DNA of 64,000 nucleotides from Clostridiales bacterium (GTDB lineage: Bacteria; Bacillota; Clostridia; Oscillospirales; Oscillospiraceae). Where the stretch lies: positions 49,490 through 113,489 of the forward strand of contig JAHAEW010000001.1 of the NCBI GenBank assembly GCA_018374635.1. Reading direction: 5' to 3'. Both the position numbers and the translations under genes were made by a program. Below are positions 17,424 through 25,826 of the stretch, one piece after another (the stretch's first letter is position 1; each line of letters starts with the position of its first letter). The notes below the pieces were generated by a model, which made no database searches, was not told where the DNA came from, and saw only the letters and a list, made by a program, of their open reading frames with translations.

Positions 17424-18026
17424 ATGTTTTACTATGTCAGCGGTACGGTCGCCCATGTGGAGCCCTATCTGGCGGTGATCGACTGCGGTGGGGTGGGCTA
17501 TGCCTGCCGGACCACCAACCAGAGCCTCTCCCGCCTCACCGCGGGGGAGAAGGGGAAGCTTTTCACCCATCTCTATGTGCGGGAGGAGATCTTTGAGCTC
17601 TACGGCTTTGCCACGGAGGACGAGCTCAACTGCTTCCGGCTGCTTATCGGCGTGTCGGGCGTGGGGCCGAAGGCCGCGCTCTCCATCCTCTCGGCCACCA
17701 CGCCGGAGGGGCTGGCCATGAGCATCATCACCGGGGACGAGAAGGCCCTCACCGTGGCCCAGGGCATCGGGAAGAAGATCGCCCAGCGCATCATCCTGGA
17801 GCTCAAGGACAAGCTGGCCAAGGGCCAGATCGCCCCCAAGGGCGAGAGCTACGGCGGCACGGGAGTCACCGTCATCCCGCAGAACAAGTCCAGCGAGGCG
17901 GCCGCCGCCCTGGCCGTGCTGGGATACAGCCAGAGCGAGGTGTCCCTGGCCCTTCAGGGCGTCGATGTGGAAGCCCTCAGCCTGGAGGACATCGTCAAGC
18001 AGGCCCTGAAGAAGATGGTGAAATGA
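17424..18026 (+). CDS. ruvA: Holliday junction branch migration protein RuvA
   Basis: Binds four-way junctions and loads RuvB. 200 residues, normal. The N-terminal OB fold begins MFYYVSGTVAHVEPYLAVID. The helix-hairpin-helix region has GVSGVGPKAALSILS and GIGKKIAQRIILELK. A flexible linker leads to the RuvB-binding C-terminal helices (EAAAALAVLGYSQSEV). It follows ruvC and precedes ruvB. Confidence 0.97.
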   Translation: MFYYVSGTVAHVEPYLAVIDCGGVGYACRTTNQSLSRLTAGEKGKLFTHLYVREEIFELYGFATEDELNCFRLLIGVSGVGPKAALSILSATTPEGLAMSIITGDEKALTVAQGIGKKIAQRIILELKDKLAKGQIAPKGESYGGTGVTVIPQNKSSEAAAALAVLGYSQSEVSLALQGVDVEALSLEDIVKQALKKMVK

Positions 18027-18074
18027 TCCCGCCTGCGGAACGGATACACCGCCATTTAAGGAGGAAGGAATCTC

Positions 18075-19139
18075 TTGAGCATTGACTTTTCGGACGACGG
18101 GAGCCTGGAGACCCGGGAGCCTCTGGTGACCACCGCGCTGCTCCGGGAGGACGAGGGGGAGTACTCCCTCCGGCCCAAGGTCCTCTCGGAATACATCGGA
18201 CAGCGCAAGGCCAAGGACAACCTGGAGGTCTTTATCCAGGCCGCCAAGATGCGCCGTGAGCCCCTGGACCATGTGCTTCTCCACGGCCCCCCGGGCCTGG
18301 GCAAGACCACTTTGTCCAACATCATCGCCAACGAGATGGGGGTCCATATCCGCATCACCTCCGGCCCGGCCATCGAGAAGCCGGGGGATCTGGCCGCCCT
18401 GCTGACCAACCTGAACGAGAACGACATCCTCTTCGTGGACGAGATCCACCGGCTCAACCGCTCGGTGGAGGAGATCCTGTATCCCGCCATGGAGGATTTC
18501 GCCATCGACATCATCATCGGGAAGGGCCCCTCGGCCAACTCCATCCGCCTGGACCTGCCCAAGTTCACCCTGATTGGGGCCACCACCCGGGCGGGCCAGC
18601 TCTCGGCCCCCCTGCGGGACCGGTTCGGCGTCACCCTACGGCTGGAGCTCTACACCCCGGAGGAGCTCTCCCTCATCGTCACCCGGAGCGCGGGCATCCT
18701 GGACGTCCCCATTGAGCCCGACGGGGCCATGGAGATCGCCCGGCGCAGCCGGGGCACCCCCCGGATCGCCAACCGGATGCTCCGCCGGGTGCGGGACTTC
18801 GCCCAGGTGAAGGCGGGGGGCGTCATCACCCGCGCGGTGGCCGACCAGGCCCTCACCGCGCTGGAGGTGGACGACCTGGGGCTGGACGCGGTGGACCGCC
18901 GGATGCTGCGCTCCATCATCGAGCACTACGGCGGCGGCCCGGTGGGACTGGAGACCCTGGCCGCCACCATCAACGAGGAGTCCATCACCCTGGAGGACGT
19001 CTATGAGCCCTATCTCATGCAGATGGGTTTTCTCACCCGCACGCCCCGGGGCCGCTGCGTCACCCGGCAGGCCTATCTGCACCTGGGACTCCCCGTCCCG
19101 GGGGGCGCCGCCGGGGGCATGGAGCAGATCATGTTTTAA
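18075..19139 (+). CDS. ruvB: Holliday junction branch migration ATPase RuvB
   Basis: Hexameric AAA+ motor of branch migration. 354 residues from a TTG start with GGAGGAAGGA upstream. Walker A is GPPGLGKTTL (about residues 74-83), Walker B is ILFVDEIHRL, sensor 1 is LIGATTRAG, and the winged-helix C-terminal domain contains GGGPVGLETLAATINEE. Operon with ruvC and ruvA. Confidence 0.97.
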   Translation: MSIDFSDDGSLETREPLVTTALLREDEGEYSLRPKVLSEYIGQRKAKDNLEVFIQAAKMRREPLDHVLLHGPPGLGKTTLSNIIANEMGVHIRITSGPAIEKPGDLAALLTNLNENDILFVDEIHRLNRSVEEILYPAMEDFAIDIIIGKGPSANSIRLDLPKFTLIGATTRAGQLSAPLRDRFGVTLRLELYTPEELSLIVTRSAGILDVPIEPDGAMEIARRSRGTPRIANRMLRRVRDFAQVKAGGVITRAVADQALTALEVDDLGLDAVDRRMLRSIIEHYGGGPVGLETLAATINEESITLEDVYEPYLMQMGFLTRTPRGRCVTRQAYLHLGLPVPGGAAGGMEQIMF

Positions 19140-19198
19140 GGCCCAAAGGGGAGCAACCATCGAATCTGACGCACATCCAATGAGAACGAGGTGTATTT

Positions 19199-20551
19199 AT
19201 GGGAAAATTGTTTGGTACGGACGGCATCCGCGGCGTGGTCAACGCCGGCCTGGACGCCACTCTCGCCTATCAGGTGGGCCTGGCGGCCGCCGTGGTCATG
19301 GCCAAGGAGACCGGAAAAAGCCGCCCCCAGGTGGCCATCGGAAAGGATACCCGCATCTCCTCCGACCTGCTGGAGAGCGCCCTGATCGCGGGGCTGTGCT
19401 CCGCGGGGGCGGACGTGCTCCATCTGGGCGTGGCGCCCACCCCGGCGGTGGCCTTCCTCACGGTGGAGATGGGGGCCGACGCGGGCATCGTCATCTCGGC
19501 CTCTCACAACCCCTTTGAGCACAACGGCATCAAGATCTTCAACAGCCAGGGCTACAAGCTGCGCGACGCCCTGGAGGGGGAGATCGAGGAGATCATCCTC
19601 TCCGGACAGCTGCCCGCCCTCAAGACCCACGGGGACCTGGGCCGGGTCATCCACAAGGACGAGGAGGAGACCCGGGCCTACATCGACCACCTGGTCTCCA
19701 CCGTGGACACCGATTTTGCCGGTATGCGCATCGTGGTGGACTGCGCCAACGGCGCGGCTTCGGCCACGGCGCCTGGGCTGTTTGCCCGCTTCCCCAAGCT
19801 GCACGCCGACATCCTGCACGCCCAGCCCGACGGCATCAACATCAACAATGGCTGCGGCTCCACCCATATGGAGGACCTGAAGGCCGCTGTCGTGAAGGGC
19901 GGGTACGACCTGGGTCTGGCCTATGACGGCGACGCCGACCGCTTCCTGGCCGTGGACGAGAAGGGCGAGGACATCGACGGCGACCAGATCATGGCCGCCT
20001 GCGCCCGGGTGCTCCAGGCTGAGGGCAAGCTCAACGGCAACGCCATGGTGGGCACCGTCATGAGCAACATGGGCCTGCACATCTTCGCCAAGGAGAACGG
20101 CATGGAGCTGCACTGCACGCCCGTGGGCGACCGCAACGTGCTGGAGAAGATGCTGGAGCACGACTTCGTCATCGGGGGAGAGCAGTCCGGCCACACCATT
20201 TTCCGCGCCTATGCCACCACCGGCGACGGAGAGCTCACCTCCCTCCAGTTCCTCCAGGTGCTCCACCGCTCGGGCAAGAAGGCCTCTGAGCTGGTGGCCG
20301 ACTGCCGCCGGTATCCCCAGGTCCTCGTCAACCTCCCGGTGGAGAGCAAGGAGAAGAAGGAGGCCGTCATGGCCGCCCAGGCCCTCCAGGACGCCATCCA
20401 GGCCAAGGAGGCCGCCCTTCAGGGGACCGGCCGCATCCTGGTGCGCCCCTCCGGAACCGAGGCCCTCATCCGCGTCATGGTGGAGGCACAGACCCAGGAG
20501 GCCGCCCGCGCCTGCGCGGAGGAACTGGTAGATGTCATAAAAATCCTGTGA
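19199..20551 (+). CDS. glmM: Phosphoglucosamine mutase
   Basis: Interconverts glucosamine-6-phosphate and glucosamine-1-phosphate on the way to UDP-GlcNAc for cell wall. 450 residues. The phosphoserine is S102 in VISASHNPFEHNG, the metal loop is DGDADRF near residue 243, and the C-terminal phosphate-binding motif is RPSGTEALIRVM near 416. It starts 60 bases after ruvB and may be co-transcribed. Confidence 0.97.
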   Translation: MGKLFGTDGIRGVVNAGLDATLAYQVGLAAAVVMAKETGKSRPQVAIGKDTRISSDLLESALIAGLCSAGADVLHLGVAPTPAVAFLTVEMGADAGIVISASHNPFEHNGIKIFNSQGYKLRDALEGEIEEIILSGQLPALKTHGDLGRVIHKDEEETRAYIDHLVSTVDTDFAGMRIVVDCANGAASATAPGLFARFPKLHADILHAQPDGININNGCGSTHMEDLKAAVVKGGYDLGLAYDGDADRFLAVDEKGEDIDGDQIMAACARVLQAEGKLNGNAMVGTVMSNMGLHIFAKENGMELHCTPVGDRNVLEKMLEHDFVIGGEQSGHTIFRAYATTGDGELTSLQFLQVLHRSGKKASELVADCRRYPQVLVNLPVESKEKKEAVMAAQALQDAIQAKEAALQGTGRILVRPSGTEALIRVMVEAQTQEAARACAEELVDVIKIL

Positions 20552-20588
20552 GATTTTTTGGCATAATATAAATATTTTGCATAAACAC

Positions 20589-20618
20589 TTGACAAGAAGA
20601 TATACTCTTGCGTATAAT
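20589..20618 (+). promoter_or_regulatory. Promoter of the sigma factor gene
   Basis: TTGACA at 20589-20594 and TATAAT at 20613-20618, 18-base spacer, 21 bases before the start codon. Confidence 0.8.
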
Positions 20619-20638
20619 AACAGACAAGGAGCAAGAGC

Positions 20639-21274
20639 ATGCGTGCTTTCCACCCTCAAAACTCCAATCGTTCCGACGAGTGCCTGTGCGCCCAGAGCAA
20701 ATGCGGCGACCGCGGCGCGGCAGAGGAACTGGTCCTGCGCTATAACCGCGTGGTGCGTGTGTGCGCCCGGCCCTACTTTCTGGCGGGCGGCGACAGCGAG
20801 GATCTGATCCAGGAGGGGATGCTGGGGCTTTGGAATGCCATCCGCGAATACGATCCCCGGCGGGCGGTCTCCTTTCGGACCTATGCCGAGACCTGCATCC
20901 GCAACCGCTTGCGCTCCGCCATCAAAGCAGCAGCAAGAGACAAGCATTCCCCGTTGAACGATTCTGTTTCTTTCGAAACCCCGCTTTTTGACGGATTTGC
21001 CGTCCATGACGTCTGTGGCAGGGAGTATCGCTGTCTGGAAAATCCGGAGGATACTCTGATCAGTCAGGAAGAAGTCCGTGAGCGAATGAACGTGCTAAAG
21101 GGCCAGTTGTCCGGTTTCGAAGCGAAGATCCTCGGGCTTTATCTGGAAGGGTTGTCCTATTCTGAAATTGCCGCTGAGGTAAAACGGTCCCCGAAATCGG
21201 TGGACAACGCTGTGCAGCGCATCCGGCGGAAGGTCGCGCAGCACTTTTCATCTGGCGATGTCAGCAAGAGCTGA
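20639..21274 (+). CDS. Sigma-70 family factor, sigma-H-like
   Basis: A 211-residue sigma factor. Region 2 is at about residues 25-95 (DLIQEGMLGLWNAIREYD, FRTYAETCIRNRL) and region 4 at about 150-200 (LEGLSYSEIAAEVKRSPKSV). The layout, without region 3, fits the SigH/early sporulation group of Clostridia. Compared with Bacillus SigH, the N-terminal region carries extra cysteines (ECLCAQSKC, residues 14-22). The exact regulon cannot be told. It has its own consensus promoter, so expression is likely constitutive at some level. Confidence 0.82.
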   Translation: MRAFHPQNSNRSDECLCAQSKCGDRGAAEELVLRYNRVVRVCARPYFLAGGDSEDLIQEGMLGLWNAIREYDPRRAVSFRTYAETCIRNRLRSAIKAAARDKHSPLNDSVSFETPLFDGFAVHDVCGREYRCLENPEDTLISQEEVRERMNVLKGQLSGFEAKILGLYLEGLSYSEIAAEVKRSPKSVDNAVQRIRRKVAQHFSSGDVSKS

Positions 21275-21352
21275 ACGCAATATTAATCTGTCCCAGCACT
21301 TCACGGTTTCAATTCCGGACCTGGGCAAATGAGTCAAAGAGAGGGTATTATC

Positions 21353-21634
21353 ATGTACGAAGACAAGACTTTGGTATGCAAAGAGTGTGGCCAGGAGTTC
21401 GTGTTCACCGCTGGTGAGCAGGAGTTCTACGCAGAGCGCGGTTTCCAGAACGAGCCCCAGCGCTGCAAGGCCTGCCGTGACGCCCGCAAGGCCGCTTCCC
21501 GCGGTCCCCGCGAGTATTTCACTGCTACCTGCGCCGCCTGCGGCGGCGAGGCCCGCGTGCCCTTCGAGCCCAAGTCCGACCGTCCCGTGTACTGCAGCGA
21601 TTGCTTCGCCCGTATGCGCGGCGAGCAGCAGTAA
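21353..21634 (+). CDS. Zinc-ribbon domain protein
   Basis: A 93-residue protein. Residues 7-40 form the zinc-binding domain CKECGQEFVFTAGEQEFYA ... CKACRD seen in many short Firmicutes proteins. Residues 64-85 form a second ribbon, CAACGGEARVPF and YCSDCFARM, close to the CxxC ribbon of small clostridial zinc proteins. Function is unknown. It lies alone between two terminator or repeat regions; its codon use is strongly biased to the preferred codons (CGC, GAG, AAG), which suggests high expression. Confidence 0.8.
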   Translation: MYEDKTLVCKECGQEFVFTAGEQEFYAERGFQNEPQRCKACRDARKAASRGPREYFTATCAACGGEARVPFEPKSDRPVYCSDCFARMRGEQQ

Positions 21635-21647
21635 GCTCTGTATCGAA

Positions 21648-21681
21648 AACAAGGACGCCCTCCGGGGCGTCCTTGTTTTTT
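21648..21681 (+). terminator. Rho-independent terminator after the zinc-ribbon gene
   Basis: AACAAGGACGCCC / GGGCGTCCTTGTT stem followed by T6. Confidence 0.88.
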
Positions 21682-21689
21682 GCGCAGGT

Positions 21690-21882
21690 TTCCGCGCTTT
21701 GCCACGGAGCCTCGCAGAGTTCCGCCGTCCGCAGACGGCGGAAGAGAGGGAAAGCGTGTTTTCCGGCGGCGTGTAGGTCGGAAAACACTCCTCCTCAGGC
21801 CGCAAGTGTGCGCGCATCCGCGCGTGCGCGCCGCGGCCTGCATCCCCTTCGAAAAAATGCTTGCATTTTTGAGAGCGGAAAA
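21690..21882 (+). repeat. Dispersed intergenic repeat, copy C
   Basis: The core at 21714-21745 matches copy A (4549-4579) with several changes that keep the internal palindrome. The 3' block at about 21839-21876 matches 4677-4713 closely. The gap between the zinc-ribbon gene and the DUF1858 gene (323 bases) holds this repeat and no gene I can support. Confidence 0.7.
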
Positions 21883-21957
21883 AGAGTTGAAAAAAGGCGA
21901 CAAATAGGATATACTACTCCCGTATCCTTTTATCTTCTGATTTGGAGGTTTACCCAT

Positions 21958-22170
21958 ATGGTTCAGATTACGAAAGACACCATTATCGGCGACATCCTGG
22001 ATATCGCCCCCCAGACCGCGCCCCTCTTCATGTCCATCGGCATGCACTGCCTGGGCTGCCCCTCTTCCCGCGGCGAGACTGTGGAGGAGGCCTGCATGGT
22101 CCACGGCGTCAATGTGGAGGCCCTGCTCAGCGCCATCAATGAGCAGATCGCCGCTTCCGAGCAGCAGTAA
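21958..22170 (+). CDS. DUF1858 domain protein
   Basis: A 70-residue protein: MVQITKDTIIGDILDIAP at the N-terminus and the signature GMHCLGCPSSRGETVEEAC in the middle, typical of DUF1858 (hybrid-cluster-protein-associated, ScdA-like N-terminal fold). Two closely spaced cysteines may bind iron or act in redox, by family analogy only. TTTGGAGG precedes the ATG. A terminator follows at once, so it is a single-gene unit. Confidence 0.85.
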   Translation: MVQITKDTIIGDILDIAPQTAPLFMSIGMHCLGCPSSRGETVEEACMVHGVNVEALLSAINEQIAASEQQ

Positions 22171-22179
22171 CCGGCGCGA

Positions 22180-22212
22180 GAAAAAAGAGCGGCTTTTCGG
22201 CCGCTCTTTTTT
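22180..22212 (+). terminator. Terminator after DUF1858 gene
   Basis: AAAAAAGAGCGGC / GCCGCTCTTTTTT stem and T-run. Confidence 0.88.
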
Positions 22213-22239
22213 GAGTTTCTCAGATCAGGAGGGAAGTTT

Positions 22240-22956
22240 TTGAAAACCATTGAGCTGTCGCCGCGCCTGCGGGCTGTGGCGGACCTGGTCCCGCCCCAGA
22301 CCAGGTTTGTGGATGTGGGGACGGATCACGCCTATCTGCCTGCCTACCTGATCCAGAAGGGGATCATCCCCAGCGCGGTGGCCTCCGATCTGCGGAAGGG
22401 GCCTCTGGAGCGCGCCCGGCAGACGGCGGAGCGCTGCGGCGTGACCGGCCGGATGTCGTTCCGGCTGGGCAACGGGCTGGAGCGGGTGCAGCCGGAGGAG
22501 GCCCAGACTATCGCCATCGCCGGGATGGGAGGGGAGACCATCGCCGCCATCCTCTCCGCCGCGCCCTGGTGCCGCCTGGGGGAGCGGACGCTGCTCCTCC
22601 AGCCCATGAGCGGGCTGCCCGAGCTGCGCGCCTGGCTCCAGCGCGGCGGCTACCGCATCGTGCGGGAGCGCCTGTGCCGGGAGGGGGATGCCATCTATAC
22701 CATCCTGCACGTGACAGCGGGGGAGACGCCCCCCCTGACCCCCGCGGAGCGCTGGGCCGGTTCCCGGGCGGCCGCCGGGGCAGACCCGCTGCGCCCGGCT
22801 CTGCTGGAGCGCCTGCTGGCCCGGGTGGAGCGGGCCCTCGCCGGCATCTGCCACTCGGCGCGCCCGGAGGACATCCCCTGGAAAACAGAGCTGGAGTCCG
22901 TCCGGGAGGGACTCATCACCATGCAAAGGGAGTTGAAGCAAGATGAAAGTAAATGA
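22240..22956 (+). CDS. trmK: tRNA (adenine(22)-N1)-methyltransferase
   Basis: Methylates N1 of A22 in tRNA with SAM. 238 residues from a TTG start after GGAGGGAAG. The N-terminal Rossmann domain has FVDVGTDHAYLPAYLI (SAM motif I, about residues 24-39), then IAIAGMGGETIAAIL near residue 90 and LQPMSGLPELR near residue 121, as in TrmK. The gene is overlapped by the Nif3-like gene by 14 bases, a gene pair conserved in Firmicutes. Confidence 0.93.
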   Translation: MKTIELSPRLRAVADLVPPQTRFVDVGTDHAYLPAYLIQKGIIPSAVASDLRKGPLERARQTAERCGVTGRMSFRLGNGLERVQPEEAQTIAIAGMGGETIAAILSAAPWCRLGERTLLLQPMSGLPELRAWLQRGGYRIVRERLCREGDAIYTILHVTAGETPPLTPAERWAGSRAAAGADPLRPALLERLLARVERALAGICHSARPEDIPWKTELESVREGLITMQRELKQDESK

Positions 22957-23737
22957 CATCTACGCCTATCTGGACCAGAGGGCGCCCTTCTCCATCCAGA
23001 TGGACTTTGACAACGCCGGTTTCCTGGTGGGCCACGGGGAGCGCGCGGTCTCCAAGGTCCTCATCGCGCTGGACATCACGGAAGAGGTGGTGGCCGAGGC
23101 CGCCGAGCTGGGGGCCGAGCTCATCGTATCCCACCACCCCGTGATCTTCCATCCGGTCAAGCGCATCCGGGACAACGACCCCAACGGGCGCATCCTGCTC
23201 TCTCTGATCGAGCACAGGATCGCCGCCATCTGCGTACACACCAATCTGGACGCCGTGGCCGGGGGCGTGAACGACGCGCTGGCCCAGAAGCTGGGCCTGA
23301 CCCAGCTGGAGCTTCTTCACACCGACGGGGTGGACGCGGAGGGCCATCCCTACGGCGTGGGCCGGGCCGGCATGCGGGAGGGCATCCCCGAGTACGCACC
23401 CGCCTTTGCCCAGTTCGTGAAGGAGACCCTGGGCGCGAACGGCGTGCGCTATGTGGACGCCCGCCGTCCCGTGCGGCGCGTGGCGGTGGGGGGCGGCGCC
23501 TGCGGCGACCTGCTGGCCGACGCCTTCCGGATGGGCTGCGACACCTTCGTGACCTCCGACGTGAAGTACAACAGCTTCCTGGACGCCAAGGCCCTGGGCG
23601 TCAACCTGATCGACGCCGGACACTATCCCACCGAGCAGGTGGTCTGTCCCGTTTTGGAGAAATGGCTGCGCGGGGCCTTCCCCGGGATCGAGTTCGTGCA
23701 GACAAAACGGCATAAAGAGGTCTTTTCTTATCTATAA
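22943..23737 (+). CDS. Nif3-like dinuclear metal-centre hexameric protein
   Basis: A 264-residue member of the NIF3/YqfO/YbgI family. Metal-ligand motifs are IVSHHPVIFHP (about residues 58-68), AAICVHTNLDAV (about 94-105) and the C-terminal DAGHYPTEQV (about 229-238). The family may act as GTP cyclohydrolase-like or nicotinate-related hydrolase; the true substrate is not settled. Compared with the long Bacillus form it lacks the inserted PII-like domain. Translation is probably coupled to trmK by the overlap. Confidence 0.92.
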   Translation: MKVNDIYAYLDQRAPFSIQMDFDNAGFLVGHGERAVSKVLIALDITEEVVAEAAELGAELIVSHHPVIFHPVKRIRDNDPNGRILLSLIEHRIAAICVHTNLDAVAGGVNDALAQKLGLTQLELLHTDGVDAEGHPYGVGRAGMREGIPEYAPAFAQFVKETLGANGVRYVDARRPVRRVAVGGGACGDLLADAFRMGCDTFVTSDVKYNSFLDAKALGVNLIDAGHYPTEQVVCPVLEKWLRGAFPGIEFVQTKRHKEVFSYL

Positions 23738-23753
23738 CCGTCACTTTTAGGGG

Positions 23754-23789
23754 TTGCAAAGGCCGGTGGCCTGTGCTAAACTAGTTTAG
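23754..23789 (+). promoter_or_regulatory. Promoter of yebC-family gene with palindrome at -10
   Basis: TTGCAA at 23754-23759 and TAAACT at 23777-23782 with 17-base spacing. The perfect 14-base palindrome CTAAACTAGTTTAG (23776-23789) covers the -10 box and could be an operator. Confidence 0.5.
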
Positions 23790-23852
23790 CTGATTTTTGT
23801 CGGCTGCCCGCCGGGGCAGACGTATCGATTTCTGGAGAAGGGAACGAATTTT

Positions 23853-24581
23853 ATGTCCGGACATTCCAAGTGGCACAATATTCAGAAGACCAAGGGCGCG
23901 GCTGACGCCAAACGGTCTCAGATCTTTACCAAGATCGCCCGCGAGATGATCGTGGCGGTCAAGCAGGGCGGCAGCGGCGACCCCGCCAACAACTCCCGCC
24001 TGGCCACCGTCGTCGCCAAGGCCAAGGCGGCCAACATGCCCAACGACAACATCAAGCGCACCATCGACAAGGCGCTGGGCGCCGGGAACAGCGACAACTT
24101 CGAGAGCGTGGTCTACGAGGGCTACGGCCCCAACGGCGTGGCCGTCATCGTGGAGGCGCTGACCGACAACCGCCAGCGCACCGCCCCCGAGGTGCGCCAC
24201 CTCCTGGACAAGTACGGCAAGGGCCTGGGCGCCACCGGCTGCGTGTCCTGGTCCTTTGACCAGAAGGGCGTCATCGTCATCGAGCGGGAGGACCTGGACG
24301 AGGACGCCATGATGATGGACGCGCTGGACTGCGGCGCCGACGACATGCAGGTGGAAGAGGAAGTCTTCACCGTCTACACCGCCCCCGACGCTTTCGGCGA
24401 TGTGCTCGCCCAGCTGGAGGAGAAGGGCTACGCTTTCCTGGAGGCCTCCGTGCAGATGGTGCCCCAGAACTATGTCAAGCTCACCGATGAGACCGACATC
24501 AAGAACATGGAGAAGCTCATCGACCTGCTGGAGGAAAACGACGACGTGCAGAACGTCTACCACAACTGGGATCAGGACTGA
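23853..24581 (+). CDS. yebC: YebC/PmpR family protein (TACO1-like)
   Basis: A 242-residue protein of the YebC/PmpR family. Members were first annotated as transcription regulators, and more recent work ties them to translation of proline-rich stretches. MSGHSKWHNIQ and KGAADAKRSQIFTKIAREM at the N-terminus, NMPNDNIKRTIDKALG near residue 60 and the acidic C-terminal LLEENDDVQNVYHNW are diagnostic. It stands alone between its promoter and a terminator. Confidence 0.95.
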   Translation: MSGHSKWHNIQKTKGAADAKRSQIFTKIAREMIVAVKQGGSGDPANNSRLATVVAKAKAANMPNDNIKRTIDKALGAGNSDNFESVVYEGYGPNGVAVIVEALTDNRQRTAPEVRHLLDKYGKGLGATGCVSWSFDQKGVIVIEREDLDEDAMMMDALDCGADDMQVEEEVFTVYTAPDAFGDVLAQLEEKGYAFLEASVQMVPQNYVKLTDETDIKNMEKLIDLLEENDDVQNVYHNWDQD

Positions 24582-24596
24582 TCCATACCAGCAACA

Positions 24597-24642
24597 CAAA
24601 AGAAGTCAGGTCTCCTGCGCTTTGCAGGGGCCTGACTTTTTT
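24597..24642 (+). terminator. Terminator after yebC-family gene
   Basis: AAGTCAGG ... CCTGACTT with an inner CCTGCG/GCAGG stem, then T7. Confidence 0.85.
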
Positions 24643-24705
24643 TGCCTTCTCACACCAAACATCTTCGCACACAAGGCCCCGCCCCACCGGGGCACGGTGG
24701 CTGTA

Positions 24706-24771
24706 CCTATGACCCTATCCATTTCTATGTCTATCTTTATTTCTATTTCTTTTTCTATTTCTATCCCTATA
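24706..24771 (+). repeat. Degenerate TTTCTA/TCTATT pyrimidine tandem repeat
   Basis: About 60 bases of repeated C-T-A-T-T-T units, almost purine-free except the A of each unit. It contrasts sharply with the GC-rich flanks. On the minus strand it reads as repeated GAAATA units. Confidence 0.75.
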
Positions 24772-24781
24772 TGGCGTCCCA

Positions 24782-24801
24782 GGTGTACGCAAACGTACAC
24801 C
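24782..24801. promoter_or_regulatory. Inverted repeat GGTGTACG/CGTACACC upstream of DUF6291 gene
   Basis: Perfect 8-base arms with a CAAA centre, 40 bases before the start codon. Either a protein-binding site or an RNA hairpin. Confidence 0.5.
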
Positions 24802-24840
24802 AAAGGGCGGTTGGACGGGTAGGGGTAGGAGGTGCTTTTC

Positions 24841-25215
24841 ATGGCACAGAAGAAAAGTTTTCTCGTCTATTTTGACAACTACCCCATGGTCCAGGCTCTG
24901 CCGCTGGAGCAGCGGGGCCTGCTGCTGACCGCCCTCTTCGAATACGGCATGGCCGCCGGGGAGCCGGACAGTCCGTCCATCCCGGAGATCCTGGAGGCCT
25001 TTCCCGCCATGACGGAGGAGACCCGGATGGCCTGCCTCTTCATGTGTTCCAACATCCAGCGGGACACCCAGCGCTGGTTGGGCCGCCAGGCCGCCCAGGA
25101 GCGCCGGCGGGCGGGGCAGGGGAGCGGCCCGGAAACCGGGGAGCGCAAGCGTCAGGAGCGGGAAGAGATGGCACAGATGCGCCGGGAGCTGGCGCGCTGC
25201 CGGGAGGTGGAATAA
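24841..25215 (+). CDS. DUF6291-like protein
   Basis: A 124-residue protein. Residues 5-85 (SFLVYFDNYPMVQALPLEQRG, LFEYGMAAGE, RMACLFMCSNIQRDTQRW) match the DUF6291 domain as I remember it, often seen in Clostridia in or near mobile elements and resembling the N-terminal part of phage replisome organisers. The last 40 residues are highly charged (ERKRQEREEMAQMRRELARC) and probably helical. GGTAGGAGGTG gives a strong ribosome site. The function is unknown. An isolated gene with an unusual upstream repeat. Confidence 0.65.
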   Translation: MAQKKSFLVYFDNYPMVQALPLEQRGLLLTALFEYGMAAGEPDSPSIPEILEAFPAMTEETRMACLFMCSNIQRDTQRWLGRQAAQERRRAGQGSGPETGERKRQEREEMAQMRRELARCREVE

Positions 25216-25272
25216 GCTTTTCAGAACAGCAAAAAACGCCCCGGCCATACAGCCGAGACGTTCTTTCTGGTA

Positions 25273-25666
25273 CAAGCAGGCCTGTAAGCCGGGTTCTGTC
25301 ATTTAAGACAGCCATCTATCTCGACGCACCGTTGCCGGTACGCTCCAGCCGCCTCCATGGGACGGTCGGGCCGACCATATGTCCCTCCACGGCGTTGCTC
25401 CGGATAGAGTTTACAGCGATGGACTGTTCCCAGCCATCGGGCGGGCTCTTACCTCCGCCTTTCCACCCTTACCTCGGTCCCCGCAAAAACAGATGTTTTT
25501 GTGGGGGCCCCATTAAAATAATGGGGACGAGGCGGTTTATCTCTGTTGCACTTTTCCTAGGGTCGCCCCCGGCGGGTGTTACCCGTTATCCTTGCCCTGC
25601 GGAGCCCGGACTTTCCTCACAGGCGGGCCTTTCGTCCCGTCCGCGCGGCTGTCCAGCCTGCTTGCA
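25273..25666 (-). ncRNA. rnpB: RNase P RNA, bacterial class A
   Basis: Catalytic RNA of RNase P, which trims tRNA 5' ends. On the minus strand the 5' part reads GCAAGCAGGCTG, then GAGGAAAGTCCGGGCTCC (the conserved P4 5' strand), and the 3' part ends with ACAGAACCCGGCTTACAG. The two ends pair (GCAAGCAGGC with GCCTGCTTG) as stem P1. Length, about 394 bases, is right for class A. Ends are set by P1 and may be off by a few bases. Confidence 0.95.
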
Positions 25667-25672
25667 AAGGGT

Positions 25673-25701
25673 ATTGTACCCTATGGGGGGACGATTGTCA
25701 A
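25673..25701 (-). promoter_or_regulatory. Promoter of rnpB
   Basis: On the minus strand TTGACA (25701-25696) and TACAAT (25678-25673) with a 17-base spacer, ending 7 bases before the RNA start. Confidence 0.85.
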
Positions 25702-25752
25702 ACAAAAAGAACGCCGCCGCCCCCGCTTTCATAGGATAGGCGCAAGAATGGT

Positions 25753-25781
25753 TTGAAATTTCTGGGCGGAGGAGATATAAT
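25753..25781 (+). promoter_or_regulatory. Promoter of murD
   Basis: TTGAAA at 25753-25758 and TATAAT at 25776-25781, 17-base spacer. Confidence 0.75.
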
Positions 25782-25826
25782 ATACCAGTTAAACAACTGG
25801 AGCGATCCGGAAAGGGGAACGAGACG

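Noticed and set aside
19136..21007. Reverse-strand open frame of 623 codons opposite glmM and the sigma gene
   Set aside because: Spans two certain genes and their promoter on the other strand; no motif.
24706..24771. CRISPR-like array
   Set aside because: Units are six bases and contiguous, with no spacers; no cas genes in the window.
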